Shown here in pieces: positions 41,875 to 46,184 of a DNA stretch of 46,184 nt. The first letter of the stretch is position 1. The number at the start of each line of letters is the position of its first letter. The notes under the pieces were generated by a model. The model searched no databases. It was given only the letters and a program-made list of their open reading frames with translations, and was not told where the DNA came from. Position numbers and translations under genes: made by a program. Source of the DNA: Patescibacteria group bacterium (lineage in GTDB: Bacteria > Patescibacteriota > Patescibacteriia > UBA10025 > JAHIVO01). The DNA is taken from the NCBI GenBank assembly GCA_022560375.1, contig JADFTK010000004.1, positions 1-46,184 of the forward strand. The letters are read 5' to 3'.

Positions 41875-42972
41875 ATGAAAAATAAAATAAACAAAAAAAT
41901 CAAAGTCGATTTTTCCATAGTTAAAACGGGCACCCTTAAACGTGGCCGTGTATTTAATGCTTTCAAAAAAACAGTGGCTATCTTCAGCCTTATTGCTTTA
42001 ACCTTTGTCTGGAGCGGTATTTATCAAATCCAGACTGTCAAAGCGGCTGGTCTAGATGATGTCGCGATCACCCTTTCAGTGGAAACTGTCAGTGCCGCCT
42101 CTCAAGTAACCGTGGTATTTACTTTTGGCACACTAGGTAACGGTGATTCTATTGATATCTACCTGGGTGAGGATACTGGCGGTGACCAATGGGGCTTAAA
42201 TTCTGTTACTACCGCTGACATTTCCTGCGATGATGATGGTACTGGTGAAACATATACCATTGACTCAGTGGCAGCGGCTACCGCATCACTTCCTTTGAAG
42301 GTGGGCATTACCGCTACCACAGTTGGTGCCGGCGCTGCTGTAGTTACCTGCTTGGTCGGAGATGGCACACCTAATCCTACCAATCCAGCGGCAGCTGATG
42401 GTTATTCTGTAACGGTGGTTACTACATCTGACTCTGGTGCAGGTATAGCCTACGTCGGTAATGCCAATGACGTTACGGTATCAGTTGATGTACTACCTAA
42501 CTTGTCTCTAACTATCGATAACCCAGATGCTACTAATTGTACTCTGGCCTCTGGTGTCACCACCTGTAATCTAGGCACGGTACTAACTACTACCATTGCC
42601 ACCGGCAACTATGATGTGAATGTTGGCACCAACGCAGCCAATGGTGCTACTCTACAAATAGCCGAAGACGGCAATCTGCGAAATGGAGGAAATTCAATTA
42701 CAGATTTTGTCGAAGATAGTGGAACTATTACGGCTGGTACCGATGAATATGGTATTACGGTAGCCGCTGATGCCGCCTGGACCAAGGCTGGTATCTATAC
42801 CGATGATGCCTCGCCCATTGCTACTGGTCCAGTAACTGTGGCTACTACCTCTGCACCCATTGATATAGCGGGCAATGATATAACCATCACTCATCAAGTA
42901 GCTATTGATTCTACGGTCGTCGGCCTCACCTACTCACATATAGTAACCTGGACAGCGACTGCTAATTTCTAA
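41875..42972 (+). CDS. Exported protein with WxL-like C-terminal domain
   Basis: A 365-residue protein with a long basic start and signal peptide (about 30-58, hydrophobic core IFSLIALTFVWSGIYQI, cut near VKAAG). Residues ~60-210 form a beta domain. Residues ~212-365 are homologous to the end of the 1417-residue protein: TIATGNYDVNVGTNAANGA, a LRNGGNSI loop, ITAGTDEYGI and the closing YSHIVTWTATANF. The layout resembles Firmicutes WxL domains, which bind peptidoglycan and DUF916 partners, though only one WT-x motif is visible. It is abundant-protein-like, with its own promoter, attenuator and terminator. Confidence 0.75.
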   Translation: MKNKINKKIKVDFSIVKTGTLKRGRVFNAFKKTVAIFSLIALTFVWSGIYQIQTVKAAGLDDVAITLSVETVSAASQVTVVFTFGTLGNGDSIDIYLGEDTGGDQWGLNSVTTADISCDDDGTGETYTIDSVAAATASLPLKVGITATTVGAGAAVVTCLVGDGTPNPTNPAAADGYSVTVVTTSDSGAGIAYVGNANDVTVSVDVLPNLSLTIDNPDATNCTLASGVTTCNLGTVLTTTIATGNYDVNVGTNAANGATLQIAEDGNLRNGGNSITDFVEDSGTITAGTDEYGITVAADAAWTKAGIYTDDASPIATGPVTVATTSAPIDIAGNDITITHQVAIDSTVVGLTYSHIVTWTATANF

Positions 42973-42995
42973 AAAGAATTTACGAATATTATATT

Positions 42996-43023
42996 AAAGC
43001 TCCCCTGGTTGGGGAGCTTTTTG
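42996..43023 (+). terminator. Intrinsic terminator of the second surface gene
   Basis: AAAGCTCCCC (42996-43005) pairs with GGGGAGCTTT (43011-43020) around a 5-base loop. The T-run is TTTTT with GG after it. Confidence 0.85.
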
Positions 43024-43060
43024 GTTATGCGAATCTGAAAAAATTTATACTTTTAACAGC

Positions 43061-43137
43061 TTGCCATCCTAAACTTGTTTCAGGATCTCATAATATAGTT
43101 TACCAGTGGATTCCGTACCAATTCCAGAATAACAAAA
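43061..43137. repeat. Dispersed repeat units after the surface genes
   Basis: GCCATCCTAAACTTGTTTC with AGGATCTC, followed by a TGGATTCCG...AATTCCAGAATAAC unit. They are related in style to the clusters at 32295 and 35298-35570. Non-coding. Confidence 0.5.
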
Positions 43138-43190
43138 AAGTATGGCATCAATTTATTTCTGATTAGATGCTTAGTATCTAAGTATCTAAC

Positions 43191-43219
43191 TTCAGATAAG
43201 TTTTAAATTGGTGTATAAT
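43191..43219 (+). promoter_or_regulatory. Promoter of the DUF916-like gene series
   Basis: TTCAGA, 17-base spacer ending in GTG, perfect TATAAT (43214-43219), 14 bases before the ATG at 43234. The very short leader contrasts with the attenuated leaders of the surface genes. Confidence 0.5.
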
Positions 43220-43233
43220 ATACACATTAACTT

Positions 43234-44466
43234 ATGAAAAAAAATCCAGCCATCAACAAAAATAAATTAAATACTCTAGCTATGGCCACGCCGATTATTA
43301 TTGTCGGGATATTTTTCAGTATATTTTTTGTACCATATCAGGCTTGGGCTGTTACCATTTCCCAACTTACCGTAGAAATAAATACCCAACCAGGAGAAAC
43401 CACCGAACAAACTATTCAGCTATACGACGACTCTCTTCAAGGGATCACTGTGTATCCCAGAGTATTTAATTTTACGGAGGATCCTAACCGTGAAGGGTCC
43501 GCTCTAGTGCTGACTGATCCAGCCGATCTAAAACCTGACCGGGACTGGATAAAATTTGACAGTAATCGCATTGATCTGCCAAACGATGGAACACTAGTAG
43601 ATTTCCCCTATCGCATAGAAGTCCCCCCTGATGCTGAGCCGGGCACCCACTTAATCTCCTTGGTATTCCGTACCCGGCCCCCTACCCCCGAGGAATTAGC
43701 CGGCAGCACGATACTTATTGGTACTAATGTAGTCACTAATATATTTCTGAAAGTAGCGGGAGCCACTATTGATCAGATTGAGGCTGACTTCCAATCAGGT
43801 ACCTACACTAATGATGATCCTAATTTATCGGCAGCAGAATTAAAAGAATTTTTTAAACCAAAAAGCTTCTTCATAAAACCACCAGTAGAATTTCTGCTGA
43901 CAGTCCATAACCAGGGCAACACCCATCAAAAACCTGACGGAAATATACGCATAGTAAATGACCTGGGGCTCAATGTGCCTGAAAAACTTCTGGTCAATGA
44001 AAATAACCGCATTGTCCTACCAGGAACCAGCCGCACCTTCGCTGTACCCAGCTATGGCCAGGGTTTTATGTTTGGCAAGTACCGCGCCAAGCTAACCCTG
44101 CTCTATGGCAATCCCCTACGCTCCCTGACCAAAGAAATAACCTTTTGGATAGTTCCTTTATTAGAAATGATCATCTTGACTTTATTTATACTTCTGCTCA
44201 TAACAATTGCTCATTTCAGGAAACAGCGACGTCAATACCAGGATAGCAAACGCGAAAAAGTCAGAGAGCAAAAAGAAGAAGTGCGCGAACGCCAACGTGA
44301 ACAGCGTGAAGCTGAGCGCGAAGAACGCCTGCGTCGCGAAATAGAAGATCTGAAAAATCGGCAGAGTCCTCCAGCCGAACCGCCCCCCGAAAGCTGGCCA
44401 CCCAATGAAAATTACCCACCGACTGAACCACCACCGACGCCTTATGCCCCGCCCCCACCGAACTAA
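43234..44466 (+). CDS. DUF916/WxL-interacting-like membrane protein, copy 1
   Basis: A 410-residue protein. A signal peptide (about 12-39, ending QAWAV) is followed by two beta-sandwich-like extracytoplasmic domains. The first (~40-180: PGETTEQTIQLYDD, VFNFTEDPNREGSALVL, LVDFPYRIEVPPDAEPGTH) resembles DUF916. The second (~210-300: FLLTVHNQGNTHQKPDGNIR, YGQGFMFGKYRAKLTLLYG) resembles DUF3324 of WxL-interacting proteins. One membrane helix (~303-327) leads to a long charged helix (R/E/K-rich, ~328-375) and a proline-rich tail (~376-410) in the cytoplasm. Firmicutes counterparts end soon after the helix, so the long tail is unusual. It would anchor the surface proteins encoded upstream. Confidence 0.78.
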   Translation: MKKNPAINKNKLNTLAMATPIIIVGIFFSIFFVPYQAWAVTISQLTVEINTQPGETTEQTIQLYDDSLQGITVYPRVFNFTEDPNREGSALVLTDPADLKPDRDWIKFDSNRIDLPNDGTLVDFPYRIEVPPDAEPGTHLISLVFRTRPPTPEELAGSTILIGTNVVTNIFLKVAGATIDQIEADFQSGTYTNDDPNLSAAELKEFFKPKSFFIKPPVEFLLTVHNQGNTHQKPDGNIRIVNDLGLNVPEKLLVNENNRIVLPGTSRTFAVPSYGQGFMFGKYRAKLTLLYGNPLRSLTKEITFWIVPLLEMIILTLFILLLITIAHFRKQRRQYQDSKREKVREQKEEVRERQREQREAEREERLRREIEDLKNRQSPPAEPPPESWPPNENYPPTEPPPTPYAPPPPN

Positions 44467-44474
44467 CTAATTTT

Positions 44475-45641
44475 ATGAAACTACGCTACCACATAATATT
44501 ATTTACCGGCCTGTTACTACTCGGCTCTCTACTAGCTGCTAAACCAGGCCAAGCAGTAACTATCTCCCAGCTTATTGTGGAAATAAATGCCCACCCTGGA
44601 GAAACTGTACAGCAATTAATTCAGCTATACGACGACGCTCTTACCGGAGTGACGGTATATCCGTCCGTATCAAATTTTACCGAAGATCCTAACCGCGAAG
44701 GGTCCGCTCTAGTGCTGACTGATCCAGCCGATCTAAAACCTGACCGGGACTGGGTAAAATATGATGTTGAACAATTAACCTTACCAGCCGAAGGCACTTT
44801 AGTTGACTTCCCTTATCGCCTCGAGATACCAGAGGATGCTGAACCGGGCACCCACCTATTATCAATTGTCTTCCAGACTCGTCCCCAGGAATCTGAAAAA
44901 TCTGAAGGCAGCGTTATTTATATCAGTGCAAATGTCGTTACCAATATATTCCTCAAGGTGACAGGTGCTACTATTGATAAAATCGATGCAGAATTTAAGA
45001 CCGGTATCTACACCAATAAAAGTCGCGCCATATCCCCCAATCAACGTAATCAATATTTCCAGCCCAAAACATTCTTTTTGAAAACACCAGTAGATTTCCA
45101 GCTTATCGTCAGCAATCAAGGCAATACTCACCAGAAACCCGACGGTAATGTACGCATTATCAATGATTTTTTGGGCGGCCCACCCGAGAAACTATTGATC
45201 AATCAAGAAAGTAAAATCATCCTGCCAGATAACGACCGTACGTATGAGGTGCCCAGCTTTGGCCAGGGATTTATGTTTGGCAAATACCGTGCCAAATTGA
45301 CCCTACTCTATGGCAGTCCCTTAAGGACAGTGGAAAAAGAAATTGTTTTCTGGATTATGCCAGTCGTTGAAATATCGATTGCCTTGGGATCGTTAATACT
45401 AATAATCATTATTATCATTATTATTAGAAAAGCGGGCAAGCGGCGTCGCCAGAAACATGAAGCCGAGCAAGAGAAGAAACAAGAGTCCAAAGATAAAGAG
45501 AGAGAGGAGCGCTTGCGTAAAGTCATTATGGAAGAGTTGCAGCAGAAAAAAAATCCAAAAAGAAAAAAACCCAACCTTAAGAAATCCAAAAACTTAATCT
45601 CTAAAGAACAAAATTCTGACAAGCAAAAAGGTGAAAAATAA
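44475..45641 (+). CDS. DUF916/WxL-interacting-like membrane protein, copy 2
   Basis: A 388-residue paralogue of the previous gene, 8 bases after it. It has the same order: signal peptide (LLLGSLLAAKPGQAV), DUF916-like domain (PGETVQQLIQLYDD, SNFTEDPNREGSALVL), DUF3324-like domain (SNQGNTHQKPDGNVR, FGQGFMFGKYRAKLTLLYG), membrane helix (~300-322) and a Lys/Glu-rich cytoplasmic tail without the proline-rich end. A 76-base stretch (44685-44760) is almost identical to 43480-43555, hinting at gene conversion. It is co-transcribed with its neighbours. Confidence 0.78.
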   Translation: MKLRYHIILFTGLLLLGSLLAAKPGQAVTISQLIVEINAHPGETVQQLIQLYDDALTGVTVYPSVSNFTEDPNREGSALVLTDPADLKPDRDWVKYDVEQLTLPAEGTLVDFPYRLEIPEDAEPGTHLLSIVFQTRPQESEKSEGSVIYISANVVTNIFLKVTGATIDKIDAEFKTGIYTNKSRAISPNQRNQYFQPKTFFLKTPVDFQLIVSNQGNTHQKPDGNVRIINDFLGGPPEKLLINQESKIILPDNDRTYEVPSFGQGFMFGKYRAKLTLLYGSPLRTVEKEIVFWIMPVVEISIALGSLILIIIIIIIIRKAGKRRRQKHEAEQEKKQESKDKEREERLRKVIMEELQQKKNPKRKKPNLKKSKNLISKEQNSDKQKGEK

Positions 45642-46184
45642 TTTACTGCCTAAACAGTCCATCTTCAATATAGTGCGCTTGACTGTTGTTATCGCCTGTG
45701 GTGTTTTAGCAGGCAATTACATGCTAGCCAGCCCAGCCCAGGCAGTAACTATCTCCCAGCCAATCCTGGAAATAAATGCTGCACCAGGTGAAACAATATA
45801 TCAATTAGAACAGTTATATGACGATGCCAAGAAAGGAATAACCGTTTACCCCTGGGTATATAACTTTACCGAGAATCCAGATCGCGAAGGCTCAGCTATT
45901 GTACTGACTGATCCAGCTGACCTGCAACCTGATCGGGAATGGATAAAATACGATGCCAGCCGGGTCGATCTACCAGCCGACGGATCTCTAGTAGATTTTC
46001 CTTACCGCATTGAGGTGCCAGCCAACGGCGAGCCAGGAACACATCTCATATCTTTGGTATTTCGTTCGCGACCGCCCACTCAAGAGGACTTGGATGGCAC
46101 CACTGTATATATTGGCTCAACCGTAGCCACTAATATATTCCTAAAAGTATCTGGCAGGATAGTGGATCTTATTAATGTTGAATT
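45631..46184 (+). CDS. DUF916/WxL-interacting-like membrane protein, copy 3 (cut by window edge)
   Basis: A GTG at 45631, overlapping the end of copy 2 by 11 bases, opens a third paralogue that runs off the window after 184 codons. A signal peptide (LTVVIACGVLAGNYMLASPA, then QAV) and most of the DUF916-like domain are visible (PGETIYQLEQLYDD, YNFTENPDREGSAIVL, FPYRIEVPANGEPGTH). It is more diverged from copies 1 and 2 than they are from each other in the conserved block. The overlap implies translational coupling. Confidence 0.75.
   Translation, partial: MKNNLLPKQSIFNIVRLTVVIACGVLAGNYMLASPAQAVTISQPILEINAAPGETIYQLEQLYDDAKKGITVYPWVYNFTENPDREGSAIVLTDPADLQPDREWIKYDASRVDLPADGSLVDFPYRIEVPANGEPGTHLISLVFRSRPPTQEDLDGTTVYIGSTVATNIFLKVSGRIVDLINVE

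Noticed and set aside
1-46184. CRISPR array, prophage or complete insertion sequence
   Set aside because: No regularly spaced repeats, no transposase or integrase, and no phage structural genes were found.

Overview
The window looks like a chromosome segment of a streamlined, AT-rich bacterium of the Patescibacteria (Candidate Phyla Radiation, probably Parcubacteria-like). This placement is an inference. It rests on compact overlapping genes, short variants of housekeeping proteins, sparse biosynthesis, a CPR-style surface-protein region and dispersed 'gtcattctgag...gaagaatc' type repeats. TGA and TAG both end ordinary genes, so the code appears standard. I see no tRNA, rRNA or CRISPR array.

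Layout. (1) 1-4.8 kb, plus strand: Trm9-like methyltransferase, signal-peptide/beta-repeat membrane protein, phosphomannomutase, HAD phosphatase, glutamate racemase. (2) 4.8-20.4 kb, minus strand: PlsC-like acyltransferase; ftsK-rodZ-recA behind a good sigma-70 promoter; rpoB-rpoC; then a tight operon of a small anchored protein, cutA, a frameshifted DUF389 gene and a MurE-like ligase. (3) 20.5-29 kb, minus strand: LysM-like small protein, metK behind a SAM-I riboswitch with its own promoter and terminator, a possible separate structured RNA, a 26-residue basic ORF, ispH, an EEP-family hydrolase, then ruvA/femAB/zinc-ribbon-like/nucleotidyltransferase as an overlapping operon, and a Kef/CPA2 antiporter.

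(4) 29-32.9 kb is an accessory patch: a 97-bp copy of the kefB promoter/5'UTR, small orphan genes, an acidic low-complexity protein with a strong Shine-Dalgarno, a gene remnant, a two-gene module (MerR-type HTH fused to a Bergerat-fold ATPase, plus a STAS-like DUF4325 protein), a cupin under a perfect 13-bp inverted repeat, and a second, diverged copy of the first codons of uvrB lying 560 bp before the real uvrB. (5) 32.9-37.1 kb: uvrB, a GIY-YIG protein, a cluster of dispersed repeats, and rpoD with an unfamiliar ~190-residue N-terminal region.

(6) 37.3-46.2 kb, plus strand, is the most interesting region. A 1417-residue beta-rich surface protein and a 365-residue exported protein share a C-terminal domain. 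They are followed by three tandem paralogues (the last cut by the window edge) with an N-terminal exported domain, one C-terminal membrane helix and, in the two complete copies, a charged cytoplasmic tail. The arrangement resembles the Firmicutes WxL/WxL-interacting-protein (DUF916) surface clusters. Both surface genes have near-consensus promoters followed, before the start codon, by a terminator-like hairpin with a T-run, which suggests attenuation control of the envelope layer.

Together the genes cover transcription (rpoBC, rpoD), recombination and repair (recA, ruvA, uvrB), division (ftsK, rodZ), peptidoglycan precursors (murI, MurE-like, FemAB), SAM supply and a surface-assembly locus.
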